In this document: one piece after another, positions 50,424 to 60,678 of the stretch
Position numbering within the stretch: the first letter of the stretch is position 1
Layout of the letters: every line of letters starts with the position of its first letter
NCBI RefSeq assembly: GCF_019047785.1
Contig: NZ_CP077290.1
Coordinates: forward strand, 3,720,001-3,784,000
From: Enterobacter cancerogenus
Lineage (GTDB): Bacteria; Pseudomonadota; Gammaproteobacteria; Enterobacterales; Enterobacteriaceae
Direction of reading: 5' to 3'
Length of the DNA stretch: 64,000 bases
The notes under the pieces: model-generated
Database searches by the model: none
Told to the model about the DNA's origin: nothing
What the model saw: only the letters and a program-made list of their open reading frames with translations
Position numbers and translations under genes: made by a program

Positions 50424-51190
50424 TGGAAAGTTTACTCGGCCCGCGCGACGACAACGGCATTCCGGTGCCGATGACGGTGGACGAATCCATCGCCAGCATG
50501 AAGGCGTCGCTGCTGAAAAAAATCAAACGTTCGGCCTACGTCTACCGCGTGGACTGCGGCGGCTGCAACGGCTGCGAGATTGAGATCTTCGCCACGCTGT
50601 CGCCGCTGTTTGACGCTGAACGCTTCGGGATAAAAGTGGTGCCGTCTCCGCGCCATGCGGACATCCTGCTGTTTACCGGGGCCGTCACCCGCGCAATGCG
50701 ATCCCCTGCGCTGCGCGCCTGGCAGTCCGCGCCGGATCCCAAAATCTGCATCTCCTACGGGGCCTGCGGCAACAGCGGAGGCATCTTCCACGACCTGTAC
50801 TGCGTCTGGGGCGGGACCGATAAAATCGTACCGGTGGATGTCTATATTCCAGGCTGCCCGCCGACGCCTGCCGCCACGCTGTACGGCTTTGCGATGGCGC
50901 TCGGCCTGCTGGAGCAGAAAATCCACGCCCGCGAACCCGGCGAGCGTGATAGCCAGCCTGCTACCATTTTGCATCCGGATATGGTGCAGCCGCTGCGCGT
51001 GAAGGTTGACCGCACCGCGCGCAGGCTGGCGGGGTATCGCTATGGCCGCCAGATTGCCGATGACTATCTGCGTCTGCTGGGGCAGGGCGACCATCAGGTT
51101 GCGCGCTGGCTGGACGCGGAAAACGATCCACGTCTTAATGAGATCGTGGCGAACCTGAACCAGATCGTTGATGAGGCGCGTATCCGATGA
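50423..51190 (+). CDS. hycG: Hydrogenase-3 small subunit HycG
   Basis: HycG is the NuoB-like small subunit carrying the proximal [4Fe-4S] cluster next to HycE. It is 255 aa, equal to E. coli. Ligands are in [20 protein letters not shown] and IPGCPPTP. There is no signal peptide, in line with its cytoplasmic location. It overlaps hycH by four bases. Confidence 0.97.
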   Translation: MESLLGPRDDNGIPVPMTVDESIASMKASLLKKIKRSAYVYRVDCGGCNGCEIEIFATLSPLFDAERFGIKVVPSPRHADILLFTGAVTRAMRSPALRAWQSAPDPKICISYGACGNSGGIFHDLYCVWGGTDKIVPVDVYIPGCPPTPAATLYGFAMALGLLEQKIHAREPGERDSQPATILHPDMVQPLRVKVDRTARRLAGYRYGRQIADDYLRLLGQGDHQVARWLDAENDPRLNEIVANLNQIVDEARIR

Positions 51191-51597
51191 GTGAAACGGT
51201 GGTGTTCAGCCAGCTGAGCCGTAAGTTTATTGATGAGAACGACGCCACGCCGGATGCGGCGCAGCAGGTGGTCTATTACAGCCTGGCGATTGGGCACCAC
51301 CTTGGCGTCATCGACTGCCTGGAGGCAGCGCTGAGCTGCCCGTGGGCGGAGTATCTGGCGTGGATAGGCACGCTGGAGGAGGGCAGCGCGGCGCGGCGTA
51401 AAATGGAGGGGGTACCGAAGTACGGCGAGATCGTCATCGACGCCAACCACATTGCGATGCTCGCCAACGCCTTTGATGCCGCGCTGCGCCAGCAAACCCC
51501 GGCGCAGCAGGCATGGAGCAAAACGCTGCTTAGCATGCTGCACGACATTCATCAGGAGAGCGCCATCTACCTGATGGTGAGGAGATTACGTGACTGA
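51187..51597 (+). CDS. hycH: Formate hydrogenlyase maturation protein HycH
   Basis: A 136-aa protein (E. coli 136) required for hydrogenase-3 assembly but absent from the final complex; its exact step is unknown. Conserved stretches are [17 protein letters not shown] and [30 protein letters not shown]. It overlaps both hycG and hycI. Confidence 0.95.
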   Translation: MSETVVFSQLSRKFIDENDATPDAAQQVVYYSLAIGHHLGVIDCLEAALSCPWAEYLAWIGTLEEGSAARRKMEGVPKYGEIVIDANHIAMLANAFDAALRQQTPAQQAWSKTLLSMLHDIHQESAIYLMVRRLRD

Positions 51598-52045
51598 CGT
51601 TTTACTGTGTGTGGGCAACAGCATGATGGGCGACGACGGTGCCGGCCCGCTGCTGGCAGAGATGTTTGCCGCAAACCCGCAGGGCAACTGGGTGGTGATT
51701 GACGGCGGCAGCGCCCCGGAAAACGACGTGGTTGCCATTCGCGAACTGCGCCCTGAAAAGCTGTTAATCGTCGATGCTACCGATATGGGGCTTAACCCCG
51801 GCGAGATCCGCCTGATTGACCCGGACGACATCGCCGGGATGTTTATGATGACCACCCACAATATGCCGCTGAACTATCTGGTCGATCAGATTAAAGACGA
51901 CGTGGGCGAGGTGCTGTTTTTGGGTATTCAGCCGGACATCGTTGGGTTTTATTACCCGATGACGCCACCGGTGAAAGCGGCGGTGGAGGATGTTTACTCC
52001 CGCCTTGCGGAGTGGGTGGGGGATGGGGGTTTTGCTCCACTCTGA
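51590..52045 (+). CDS. hycI: Hydrogenase-3 maturation endopeptidase HycI
   Basis: HycI cleaves the C-terminal tail of HycE after nickel insertion. The protein is 151 aa (E. coli 156; the last residues are shorter here). The nickel-sensing residues D16 (MMGDDGAGP), D62 (IVDATDMG) and H90 (MTTHNMP) are all present. It overlaps hycH by 8 bases and ends the hyc operon, followed by a REP and a second palindromic repeat. Confidence 0.96.
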   Translation: MTDVLLCVGNSMMGDDGAGPLLAEMFAANPQGNWVVIDGGSAPENDVVAIRELRPEKLLIVDATDMGLNPGEIRLIDPDDIAGMFMMTTHNMPLNYLVDQIKDDVGEVLFLGIQPDIVGFYYPMTPPVKAAVEDVYSRLAEWVGDGGFAPL

Positions 52046-52050
52046 GCAGT

Positions 52051-52130
52051 GCCGGGTGACGGCTTCGCCTTACCCGGCCTACAAAACCCATCTCCCTCTC
52101 CCTGTGGGAGAGGGCCGGGGTGAGGGCAAC
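52051..52130. repeat. REP plus second palindromic element between hycI and ascB
   Basis: A REP (GCCGGGT ... ACCCGGC, 52051-52078) is followed by CCCTCTCCC-TGT-GGGAGAGGG (52094-52114) and CCGGGGTGAGGGCAA. The same order occurs at 12662-12744 between cysH and iap. Both sites separate convergent genes, so the element may act as a bidirectional terminator or mRNA stabiliser. Confidence 0.75.
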
Positions 52131-52133
52131 AGG

Positions 52134-53576
<1,443 letters not shown>

Positions 53577-55028
53577 TTATGCTCGTGCTGCGTTGGCCTG
53601 AACCGGGGCGGTTTGCAGGGCGCGTGCCTTTTCGGCGTCGTCTTCAACCGGGATATCTTCAAAGCCTAATATCAGGGTCAGAACAAACGACAGCACTACC
53701 GCCAGCCCCATCACGCCGAATACCCAGACGATGGTCATCGGGTTCGCCGGGTCGAAGAACTGGACGCTGGTAAACAGCCCCGGCGCAGCCATCGAGTGGC
53801 TGGCAAGGCCTGCCACACCGGCCACCGCGCCACAGATAAAGCCGCTGATCAGGCTCGCAATCAGCGGACGCTTCAGCCGCACCGCTACGCCGTACAGGGC
53901 CGGCTCAGAGATCCCCGCCATGATGGCAGAGGCCGCGGCCGCCAGCGCCGTCTGGCGCAGCTCCGGGTTTTTAGTTTTCCACGCCACTGCCAGCGACGAG
54001 CCGCCAAGCGACAGGTTGGCGCCGATTTCTGAGGGCATCACCATCCCTTCTTTGCCCGTTTCGGCAATGGTCTGGATGATGGTTGGCGTAAACACGCGGT
54101 GCATACCGGTCATCACCAGCAGCGGCCACAGCGCGCCCATGATGGCGACCGACAGCCACCCCAGATAGCCGTGAATGGTGTACACCAGCGCGGAGATGGC
54201 ACTGCCGATCCAGATCCCCAGCGGCCCAATCAGCACAATGGCGAGCGGGGCGGCAATCAGCACGATCAGCATCGGCTTCAGGAAGTTTTTTGTCACCGCC
54301 GGCGTGATGCGATCCACCCAGCGTTCGATATACGACAGGCACCAGGTCATGACCAGCGCCGGGATCACGGTGTAGGTATATTTCACCGCCGTGACCGGAA
54401 TTAAGGCAAATTCTACATGCTCGCCCTGCGCCGCTTTCGCCATCAGCTCGATAAAGCTCGGGTGTACCAGCACGCCCGCAATAGCGATGGCGAGCGACAT
54501 ATTGGTTTTGAATTTCACCGCCGCCGAAGCCGCAACCATCAGCGGCAGGAAGAAGAACGCCCCGTCGCCGATGACGGTCAGGATGGTCAGGGTCGGCGCG
54601 CCTTTCTCCAGCACGCCGGTCATCTCGAGGATCATCGCCAGCAGCTTGACCATCGAGCCGCCGATGATCGCCGGGATCAGCGGTGACATGGTGCCGATCA
54701 GCGCATCAAGGATCCCTGCGCCTATCCGCCGCAAGGTCATTTTTTGCGGACCTTCCGGCACGGCAGGCTGGAGGTCGGTGGGTAACAGGCTGACCACTTC
54801 GCGGTAGGCCTGAGAAACGGTGTTGCCAATAATCACCTGGCACTGGTTATCGCTGCGCACCACGCCGAGCACGCCGCTGATGCTTTTCAGACGCGCGGCG
54901 TCGGTAAGACTTTCGTCTTTCAGAACAAAGCGCAGACGCGTCATGCAGTGGGTGACGGCGACGATGTTATCTTTACCGCCGAGCGCGCTGATCACGTCGT
55001 TTGCCAGCGCGGCATAGTTTTTGGCCAT
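53577..55028 (-). CDS. ascF: PTS beta-glucoside-specific EIIBC component AscF
   Basis: AscF imports and phosphorylates beta-glucosides. At 483 aa (E. coli 485) it has an EIIB domain with the phosphorylated C28 (THCMTRLRF) at the N-terminus, then an EIIC membrane domain of about 10 helices. No EIIA domain is fused; that function must come from elsewhere, for example glucose EIIA. GAPTLTILTVIGDGAFFFLPLMV and GISEPALYGVAVRLKRPL are conserved. First gene of ascFB, transcribed away from ascG. Confidence 0.96.
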   Translation of the reverse strand: MAKNYAALANDVISALGGKDNIVAVTHCMTRLRFVLKDESLTDAARLKSISGVLGVVRSDNQCQVIIGNTVSQAYREVVSLLPTDLQPAVPEGPQKMTLRRIGAGILDALIGTMSPLIPAIIGGSMVKLLAMILEMTGVLEKGAPTLTILTVIGDGAFFFLPLMVAASAAVKFKTNMSLAIAIAGVLVHPSFIELMAKAAQGEHVEFALIPVTAVKYTYTVIPALVMTWCLSYIERWVDRITPAVTKNFLKPMLIVLIAAPLAIVLIGPLGIWIGSAISALVYTIHGYLGWLSVAIMGALWPLLVMTGMHRVFTPTIIQTIAETGKEGMVMPSEIGANLSLGGSSLAVAWKTKNPELRQTALAAAASAIMAGISEPALYGVAVRLKRPLIASLISGFICGAVAGVAGLASHSMAAPGLFTSVQFFDPANPMTIVWVFGVMGLAVVLSFVLTLILGFEDIPVEDDAEKARALQTAPVQANAARA

Positions 55029-55063
55029 CGGATGTGTTCCTGTTATCGTTGTGAGTCGTGTAG

Positions 55064-55075
55064 GAAACCGGTTTC
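55064..55075. promoter_or_regulatory. LacI-type operator upstream of ascF
   Basis: GAAACCGGTTTC is a perfect 12-base palindrome, 36 bases upstream of the ascF ATG. It has the form of operators bound by LacI-family repressors with the AscG-type helix, so AscG is the likely ligand. Confidence 0.75.
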
Positions 55076-55182
55076 ACATAATCATCATGAGTTTTTCCTG
55101 ATGAAACAAGATCGCTTTTTGTCCATTTCTTCGTTTCGTGACGACGATCACCCGGCGCGGAAAAAAGCGTGATGCTGCCGCT

Positions 55183-55211
55183 GCGACAATTTTTATGCGG
55201 TGCAGTACACT
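55183..55211 (+). promoter_or_regulatory. Candidate ascG promoter
   Basis: GCGACA (55183-55188) and TACACT (55206-55211) are 17 bases apart, 31 bases before the ascG ATG. It lies more than 100 bases from the operator at 55064, so autorepression through that site is not obvious. Confidence 0.45.
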
Positions 55212-55242
55212 GCGAACCATCAGATTGAGAGGGAAGAACACG

Positions 55243-56256
55243 ATGACCACGATGCTGGAAGTGGCGAAACGGGCAGGCGTTTCGAAAGCGACGGTTTCCA
55301 GGGTGCTGTCGGGCAATGGCTACGTCAGCCAGGAGACCAAAGACCGGGTGTTTCAGGCCATCGACGAAAGCGGCTATCGCCCGAATTTGCTGGCGCGCAA
55401 CCTGGCGACCAGGCGCACCCAGACGCTGGGGCTGGTGGTGACCAACACCCTGTATCACGGCGTCTACTTTAGCGAACTGCTGTTCAACGCCGCGCGCATG
55501 ACCGAAGAGAAAGGGCGGCAGCTGATCCTGGCGGACGGCAAGCACAGCGCCGAAGAGGAGCGCGAGGCGATCCAGTATCTGCTGGATATGCGCTGCGACG
55601 CGGTGATTATCTATCCGCGTTTTCTCAGCGTGGAGGAGATGGACGAGATCGTTGAGAAATGCGAGCAGCCGATTATGGTGCTGAACCGCCGTCTGCGCAA
55701 AAACAGCAGCCACAGCGTCTGGTCCGATCATAAATCCTCCTCTCAGGAGGCGGTGTCGCAGCTGATTGCGAAAGGGCACCGGGAGATTGCGTTTATCACC
55801 GGCTCGCTGGATTCCCCGACCGGGGTTGAGCGTCTGTCAGGTTACAAAGCCGCGCTGGCGCAGCACGGCATTGCCCTGCGCGAAGAACTGATAGCAGAAG
55901 GGAAGTGGACCCCGGCAAGCGGTTCGGCGGCCGTCGCCGGGCTGTTATCCCGCGGCGAGCGTTTTACGGCGCTGGTGGCGAGCAATGACGATATGGCGAT
56001 AGGTGCCCTGAAACAGCTTCATGACAGCGGAATCGCCGCGCCGGAGGCGGTGTCGGTGATTGGGTTCGACGATGTTGCCATTGCGCCATACACCGTGCCG
56101 TCGCTCTCCAGCGTGCGTATTCCGGTGACGGAGATGATCAAAGAGACCATCAGCCGCTTAATCTTCATGCTGGATGGCGGGGAGTTCACCTCTCAGCAAA
56201 CCTTCTCCGGCGAGCTGATCCTGCGCGACTCCGTCACTGACGGTCCGCATCGCTGA
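55243..56256 (+). CDS. ascG: LacI-family repressor AscG of the asc operon
   Basis: A 337-aa repressor (E. coli 336) with the helix-turn-helix and hinge TMLEVAKRAGVSKATVSRVLSGNGYVS at the N-terminus and a periplasmic-binding-protein-like sugar domain. In most E. coli K-12 strains ascG is disrupted by an insertion sequence and the operon is cryptic; here the frame is intact, so the operon should be inducible. ATG 55243 is chosen by homology; the frame is open back to 55138. AscG is divergent from ascFB and its 3' end abuts the hydN control region. Confidence 0.94.
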   Translation: MTTMLEVAKRAGVSKATVSRVLSGNGYVSQETKDRVFQAIDESGYRPNLLARNLATRRTQTLGLVVTNTLYHGVYFSELLFNAARMTEEKGRQLILADGKHSAEEEREAIQYLLDMRCDAVIIYPRFLSVEEMDEIVEKCEQPIMVLNRRLRKNSSHSVWSDHKSSSQEAVSQLIAKGHREIAFITGSLDSPTGVERLSGYKAALAQHGIALREELIAEGKWTPASGSAAVAGLLSRGERFTALVASNDDMAIGALKQLHDSGIAAPEAVSVIGFDDVAIAPYTVPSLSSVRIPVTEMIKETISRLIFMLDGGEFTSQQTFSGELILRDSVTDGPHR

Positions 56257-56265
56257 CGTCGACAG

Positions 56266-56293
56266 CCGTCATCGTCAGAAGTGACGATGACGG
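56266..56293. promoter_or_regulatory. 12-bp inverted repeat between ascG and hydN
   Basis: CCGTCATCGTCA-GAAG-TGACGATGACGG is a perfect palindrome with a 4-base centre, 10 bases after the ascG stop and 47 bases upstream of the -24 element of hydN. It has no U-run. Together with the ACGTCGACA at 56256 it is the likely FhlA site of hydN-hypF; an ascG 3' hairpin is the alternative. Confidence 0.6.
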
Positions 56294-56321
56294 TGCCGCT
56301 TTCGTTGTTCATTTATATATA

Positions 56322-56334
56322 AATCAATATGTTA
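56322..56334 (+). promoter_or_regulatory. IHF-consensus site upstream of hydN
   Basis: AATCAATATGTTA fits WATCAANNNNTTR at all specified positions and ends 6 bases before the -24 GG, the same spacing as at hycA. Confidence 0.75.
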
Positions 56335-56339
56335 ATAAT

Positions 56340-56354
56340 TGGCACGGTTTGTGA
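56340..56354 (+). promoter_or_regulatory. Sigma-54-like promoter of hydN-hypF
   Basis: TGGCAC is followed at the correct distance (10 bases after GG) by GA instead of GC (56353-56354). The -24 element is perfect and the -12 degenerate. It lies 37 bases before the hydN ATG. Confidence 0.7.
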
Positions 56355-56390
56355 ATAGCTTCGCGCATGACTGATATGCTGGAGTAGTAG

Positions 56391-56936
56391 ATGAACCGTT
56401 TTATGATGGCCGATGCCAGTAAGTGCATTGGTTGCCGAACCTGTGAAGTCGCCTGCGTGGTATCCCACCAGGCGGATCAGGATTGTGCCTCCCTGACCCC
56501 GGAATCTTTCCTGCCGCGCATTCACGTTATCAAAGGCGTGGATATCTCTACGGCGGCGATCTGCCGCCAGTGCGAAGACGCGCCGTGCGCCAACGTCTGC
56601 CCTAACGGGGCAATCAAACGCGAAAAAGGATTTGTACACGTGATGCAGGAGCGCTGCATCGGCTGCAAAACCTGCGTGGTGGCCTGTCCGTATGGCGCGA
56701 TGGAAGTGGTCGTTCGCCCGGTGGTGCGCAACAGCGGCGCGGGGCTGAGCGTGCGAGCGGAGAAGGCCGAAGCCAATAAATGCGACCTCTGCTACCACCG
56801 CGAAGCCGGCCCGGCCTGCATGGAAGCCTGTCCGACGCACGCGCTGGTCTGCGTGGATCGCGACAAACTCGAACAGATGAGCGCGGAAAAACGCCGTCGG
56901 GCAGCGTTCGACACGTCGTCATCTCTGCTGTTTTAA
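56391..56936 (+). CDS. hydN: Electron transport protein HydN
   Basis: HydN is a HycB-like four-cluster ferredoxin needed for full formate dehydrogenase H activity. The protein is 181 aa (E. coli 175). Cluster motifs: CIGCRTCEVAC, CRQCEDAPCANVCP, CIGCKTCVVACP and CDLC ... CMEACP. It shares the MNRF-ADxxxCIGCRTCE start with HycB, evidence of common descent. The stop is 6 bases before hypF, so the two are co-transcribed. Confidence 0.95.
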   Translation: MNRFMMADASKCIGCRTCEVACVVSHQADQDCASLTPESFLPRIHVIKGVDISTAAICRQCEDAPCANVCPNGAIKREKGFVHVMQERCIGCKTCVVACPYGAMEVVVRPVVRNSGAGLSVRAEKAEANKCDLCYHREAGPACMEACPTHALVCVDRDKLEQMSAEKRRRAAFDTSSSLLF

Positions 56937-56942
56937 GCCGCG

Positions 56943-59189
56943 ATGAGCAGTAACGGTGTGCAGCTACGCATACGCGGCAGGGTGCAGGGCGTCGGTTTTC
57001 GTCCCTTCGTCTGGCAGCTGGCGAACCAGCTTCAGCTGAGGGGCGATGTCTGCAATGACGCACAGGGCGTGCTGGTGCGCCTCGCGGGTGATGGGGGGGC
57101 CTTTACCGCGAGGCTGCATCAGGACTGCCCACCCCTGGCACGCATTGACCACGTTGATACGCAGCCCTTTACCTGGACGCGCGTGCCGGACGATTTTTCC
57201 ATTCGCCACAGCGCGGGCGGGACCATGGACACCCAGATTGTTCCGGATGCCGCCACCTGCCCGGCGTGTCTGGCCGAAATGCGCGACCCTGCCGGGCGCC
57301 GCTACCGCTATCCCTTTATCAACTGCACCCACTGCGGCCCGCGTTTCACCATTATCCGCGCGATGCCGTATGACCGTCCGGCCACGGCAATGGCGCACTT
57401 CCCGCTGTGCACGCCCTGTGAAACGGAGTACCGCGACCCCGCCGACCGGCGTTTTCATGCCCAGCCGGTGGCGTGCCCGGACTGTGGCCCCTGGCTGGAA
57501 TGGCGCGCGGGTGATAAAACCGCCGTGCGTGAAGCGGCCCTGAGCGCCGCGGTTGAGATGCTGAAAAACGGCGGCATCGTCGCCATCAAAGGGCTGGGCG
57601 GTTTTCACCTTGCCTGCGATGCCCGCCATCCGCAGGCGATAGCCACACTGCGTTTGCGCAAGCGTCGTCCGGCGAAGCCGCTGGCGGTGATCCTCCCGCA
57701 GGCGGATGGCCTGCCGGATTCGATCCAAACGCTGCTGCACTCTCCTGCTGCGCCCATCGTGTTAGTGCCGGCATCGTGGCTTCCTGACCTGCCCGACGGG
57801 ATTGCTCCCGGTCTTTCGACGATTGGCGTCATGCTCCCGGCGAACCCGCTGCAGCATCTGCTGATGATGGACTGCCAGCGTCCGCTGGTGATGACCTCCG
57901 GCAACCTCAGCGGCAGGCCGCCAGCCATGACCAACCAGCAGGCGCTGGACGAGCTGGGTGACATCGCGGACGGGTTCCTGCTGCACAACCGCGACATCCT
58001 CCAGCGGATGGATGACTCCGTGCTGGATCAGGACGGCGTGATGCTGCGCCGCGCGCGCGGTTTTGTGCCGGATGCCATCACGTTACCCGCAGGGTTTTGC
58101 GATATCCCCGCCATGCTGTGCACCGGCGCGGAGCTGAAAAACACGTTTTGTCTGGTGCGCGGCAGCCAGGCGGTTGTGAGCCAGCACTTTGGCGATCTCA
58201 GCGAGGAGGGCGTGGAGGCGCAGTGGCGCGCGTCGCTTGACGTGATGCAGCGGATCTACGCCTTCCAGGCGGAACGCGTGGTCTGTGATGCGCATCCGGG
58301 GTATCACGCCCACGCGTGGGCCAAAGAGCAGGCGTTGCCGCTCGAGACGGTGCTGCACCACCACGCGCACGCGGCGGCCTGCATGGCCGAGCACGGCTGG
58401 CCGCTGGACGGCGGGGATGTGATTGCCCTGACGCTGGACGGCATTGGTATGGGCGAGAACGGCGCGCTGTGGGGCGGGGAATGCCTGCGGGTGAACTATC
58501 TCGAATGCGAACATCTGGGCGGCCTGCCCGCCGTGGCGCTGCCGGGCGGGGATCTGGCTGCCGTCCAGCCGTGGCGCAATTTGCTTGCCCACTGCCTGGC
58601 TTTTGTGCCGGCGTGGCAACGCTATCCGGAAACGCAGGCCGTGCAGCGGCAAAACTGGCCGCTGCTTTCTGCCGCCATCGCGCGCGGGATCAACGCGCCG
58701 CGGGCCTCATCCTGTGGACGGCTGTTCGACGCGGTGGCCTGCGCGCTGGGCATTGCCGCTGAAAACCAGCGCTACGAAGGGGAAGCCGCCTGCGGGCTGG
58801 AAGCGCTGGCGTCGCAGTGTGCGGGTGTGGCGCATCCGGTTACCCTGTCGGTGGAAAACCTCTCTCTCTTCTGGCAGCAGTGGCTCAACTGGCAGGCAGA
58901 ACCCTGCGAGCGGGCATGGGCCTTCCATGACGCCCTGGCAAAAGGGCTGGCAGAACTTGCCGTGCGCCATGCCCGGCGTCTGTCGCTTTCAACGGTGTGC
59001 TGCAGCGGCGGCGTGTTCCATAACCGTCTGCTGCGCGCGCGGCTTAGTCATTACCTTGCCGACTACCACCTTCTTTTTCCTCGTCAGCTGCCCGCAGGTG
59101 ACGGGGCTATCTCCTTCGGGCAGGCGGTTGTCGCCGCCGCCCGGTCATGTTCACAAAGGACTCAAAATGTTACGACTCTTACGCAATGA
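56943..59189 (+). CDS. hypF: Carbamoyltransferase HypF
   Basis: HypF activates carbamoyl phosphate and transfers the carbamoyl group to HypE. The 748-aa protein (E. coli 750) has in order: acylphosphatase domain ([17 protein letters not shown]), zinc-finger region with CPAC, CTHC, CTPC and CPDC pairs, the YrdC/Sua5-like domain ([17 protein letters not shown]) and the Kae1-like carbamoyltransferase domain with [14 protein letters not shown] and CSGGVFHN. The 3' end overlaps the nickel permease gene by 23 bases, and the last residues ([12 protein letters not shown]) are not conserved. Confidence 0.96.
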   Translation: MSSNGVQLRIRGRVQGVGFRPFVWQLANQLQLRGDVCNDAQGVLVRLAGDGGAFTARLHQDCPPLARIDHVDTQPFTWTRVPDDFSIRHSAGGTMDTQIVPDAATCPACLAEMRDPAGRRYRYPFINCTHCGPRFTIIRAMPYDRPATAMAHFPLCTPCETEYRDPADRRFHAQPVACPDCGPWLEWRAGDKTAVREAALSAAVEMLKNGGIVAIKGLGGFHLACDARHPQAIATLRLRKRRPAKPLAVILPQADGLPDSIQTLLHSPAAPIVLVPASWLPDLPDGIAPGLSTIGVMLPANPLQHLLMMDCQRPLVMTSGNLSGRPPAMTNQQALDELGDIADGFLLHNRDILQRMDDSVLDQDGVMLRRARGFVPDAITLPAGFCDIPAMLCTGAELKNTFCLVRGSQAVVSQHFGDLSEEGVEAQWRASLDVMQRIYAFQAERVVCDAHPGYHAHAWAKEQALPLETVLHHHAHAAACMAEHGWPLDGGDVIALTLDGIGMGENGALWGGECLRVNYLECEHLGGLPAVALPGGDLAAVQPWRNLLAHCLAFVPAWQRYPETQAVQRQNWPLLSAAIARGINAPRASSCGRLFDAVACALGIAAENQRYEGEAACGLEALASQCAGVAHPVTLSVENLSLFWQQWLNWQAEPCERAWAFHDALAKGLAELAVRHARRLSLSTVCCSGGVFHNRLLRARLSHYLADYHLLFPRQLPAGDGAISFGQAVVAAARSCSQRTQNVTTLTQ

Positions 59190-60189
59190 ACCTCGCGCGG
59201 CGTTCCTGCTGCTGGCTCTGGTAATGGCAAATCTGCTTGCATGGGGATGGGCATGGTCAACCTTCAGCGCCAGCCCGGCACTGATGGCCGCAAGCCTGCT
59301 GGCCTGGTGCTACGGACTGCGACACGCGGTGGATGCCGACCATATTGCGGCTATCGATACCGTCACGCGTAAGATGATGCAGCAGGGCAAACGCCCGTCC
59401 GGCGTGGGGGCGTGGTTTTCGCTGGGGCACTCTACCATCGTGGTGCTGGCGTCCATTGCAATCGCGGCAACCGCCACGGCCTTCCAGAAAAACATGGCCT
59501 GGTTCCACGAGACGGGCGGGATGATTGGCACCGCCGTGTCGGCCACGTTCCTGCTGGCAATGGCACTGGTGAATATGGTGATTTTACGCGGCGTCTGGCG
59601 CAGTTTTCAGGCGCTGAAAAAAGGGCGTTCGGCCAGCGGCGATCTTGCGCTGCCAGCGCAGGGCGGGGTGATGAACTGGCTGTTTGGCGCGACGTTCCGC
59701 CTGGTCAACAAAAGCTGGCAGATGTACCTGGTCGGCTTCCTGTTCGGACTGGGTTTTGACACCGCCACCGAGATTGGCGTGCTGGGCATCTCCGCGGCCA
59801 GCGCCTCAAAGGGGATGTCGGTGTGGGCGATCATGATCTTCCCGGCCCTGTTCGCCAGCGGCATGGCGCTGATCGACACGCTTGATAATCTGTTAATGGT
59901 GGGCGCTTACGGCTGGGCGTTTAATAAACCACAGCGCAAGCTCTACTACAACATGACCATCACCGGGACATCCGTGATAGTGGCGCTGTTCATCGGTGGG
60001 CTGGAAGCGCTGGGCCTGCTGATGGATAAATTCGCACTCAGCGGCGGCGTGTGGGAGCTGATTGGCGCGGTCAAAGACAACCTCGGCAACGCCGGATTTG
60101 TCGTCGTTGGGCTGTTTGTCGCCTGCTGGCTGATCTCGATGGTTAACTACCGCTGGCGCGGCTACGATGCGCTGGTCGTCCGTTCCTGA
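59167..60189 (+). CDS. nixA: Nickel/cobalt permease of the HoxN/HupN/NixA family
   Basis: A 340-aa membrane protein with about eight helices. The family signatures are intact: [18 protein letters not shown] (the HX4DH nickel motif), FSLGHSTIV, and [13 protein letters not shown] with [12 protein letters not shown]. It imports nickel with high affinity, fitting its place after hypF in a unit that needs nickel for hydrogenase 3. Start ATG 59167 is preceded by AAAGGACTC and lies inside hypF; longer in-frame starts run through hypF. K-12 has no such gene here and relies on NikABCDE. Confidence 0.93.
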   Translation: MLRLLRNEPRAAFLLLALVMANLLAWGWAWSTFSASPALMAASLLAWCYGLRHAVDADHIAAIDTVTRKMMQQGKRPSGVGAWFSLGHSTIVVLASIAIAATATAFQKNMAWFHETGGMIGTAVSATFLLAMALVNMVILRGVWRSFQALKKGRSASGDLALPAQGGVMNWLFGATFRLVNKSWQMYLVGFLFGLGFDTATEIGVLGISAASASKGMSVWAIMIFPALFASGMALIDTLDNLLMVGAYGWAFNKPQRKLYYNMTITGTSVIVALFIGGLEALGLLMDKFALSGGVWELIGAVKDNLGNAGFVVVGLFVACWLISMVNYRWRGYDALVVRS

Positions 60190-60197
60190 ACCTGCGA

Positions 60198-60251
60198 CGG
60201 AGGCTCGCCTGGGTAACCTCGGGCCAGCCTCCGGCTGTTAAAAATAACAGC
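60198..60251 (+). terminator. Two successive hairpins after the nickel permease gene
   Basis: CGGAGGCT / AGCCTCCG (60198-60205 and 60226-60233) with a 20-base loop is followed at once by GCTGTTA-AAAA-TAACAGC (60234-60251) and TTT. The pair likely forms the 3' end of hydN-hypF-nixA. Confidence 0.65.
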
Positions 60252-60602
60252 TTTACGAAAAGGGTGATGCCCGGGAAATAAAAAATAATGCATGACAAAT
60301 GAATTTAAATTATATTTTTACGGCGAATTATTATTTAAATATACCATACATTCTTAAATAAGATATTCCGCATTTTACACCATTAAAAAGGGTGCCATGG
60401 CCTTTGCTACTTACCCTGGTGGCAGGTTTCAGCAGGATATGCAGCCGCGCAGTGCGGGCTTCCGGGCTAAGATAAAATCAGTAAAATAAAACGGGTCGGT
60501 GTTTTTTAGTGATTTCGTATTTCAGTATTGATGGAAAAAATAATAAAAGGACTGATAGCGGTGATTTATCTGATTTGTATTTATTTTATGAATAGATTGC
60601 GT
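60252..60602. other. AT-rich intergenic stretch without a recognised gene
   Basis: This region is much richer in A and T than its surroundings, most clearly at 60280-60365 and 60470-60600. It holds one weak ORF on the plus strand (ATG 60531), whose first 25 residues form one hydrophobic helix followed by RLRKKK but which then runs across the norW terminator. It has no clear ribosome-binding site. A GC-rich patch at 60395-60465 (GGCAGGTTTCAGCAGG, CCGCGCAGTGCGG) is unassigned. Confidence 0.4.
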
Positions 60603-60628
60603 AAAAAAAAGCCCCAGGACATCGGGGC
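60603..60628 (-). terminator. Terminator of norVW
   Basis: On the minus strand GCCCC-GATGTCCT-GGGGC is followed by TTTTTTTT. Strong intrinsic terminator about 50 bases after the norW stop. Confidence 0.88.
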
Positions 60629-60678
60629 TGCGGATAATAAAATCCCAAGGTTAAGTAAGCGTGGTAAAAGGCTAAGGG

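Noticed and set aside
58585..59166. 194-codon N-terminal extension of the nickel permease frame
   Set aside because: It runs through hypF in another frame, is Arg/Pro-rich, and the permease family starts at the ATG at 59167.
60395..60465. Riboswitch (cobalamin, c-di-GMP or nickel-type) in the structured patch
   Set aside because: None of the conserved riboswitch core sequences I know could be recognised, and no gene follows in the right orientation.
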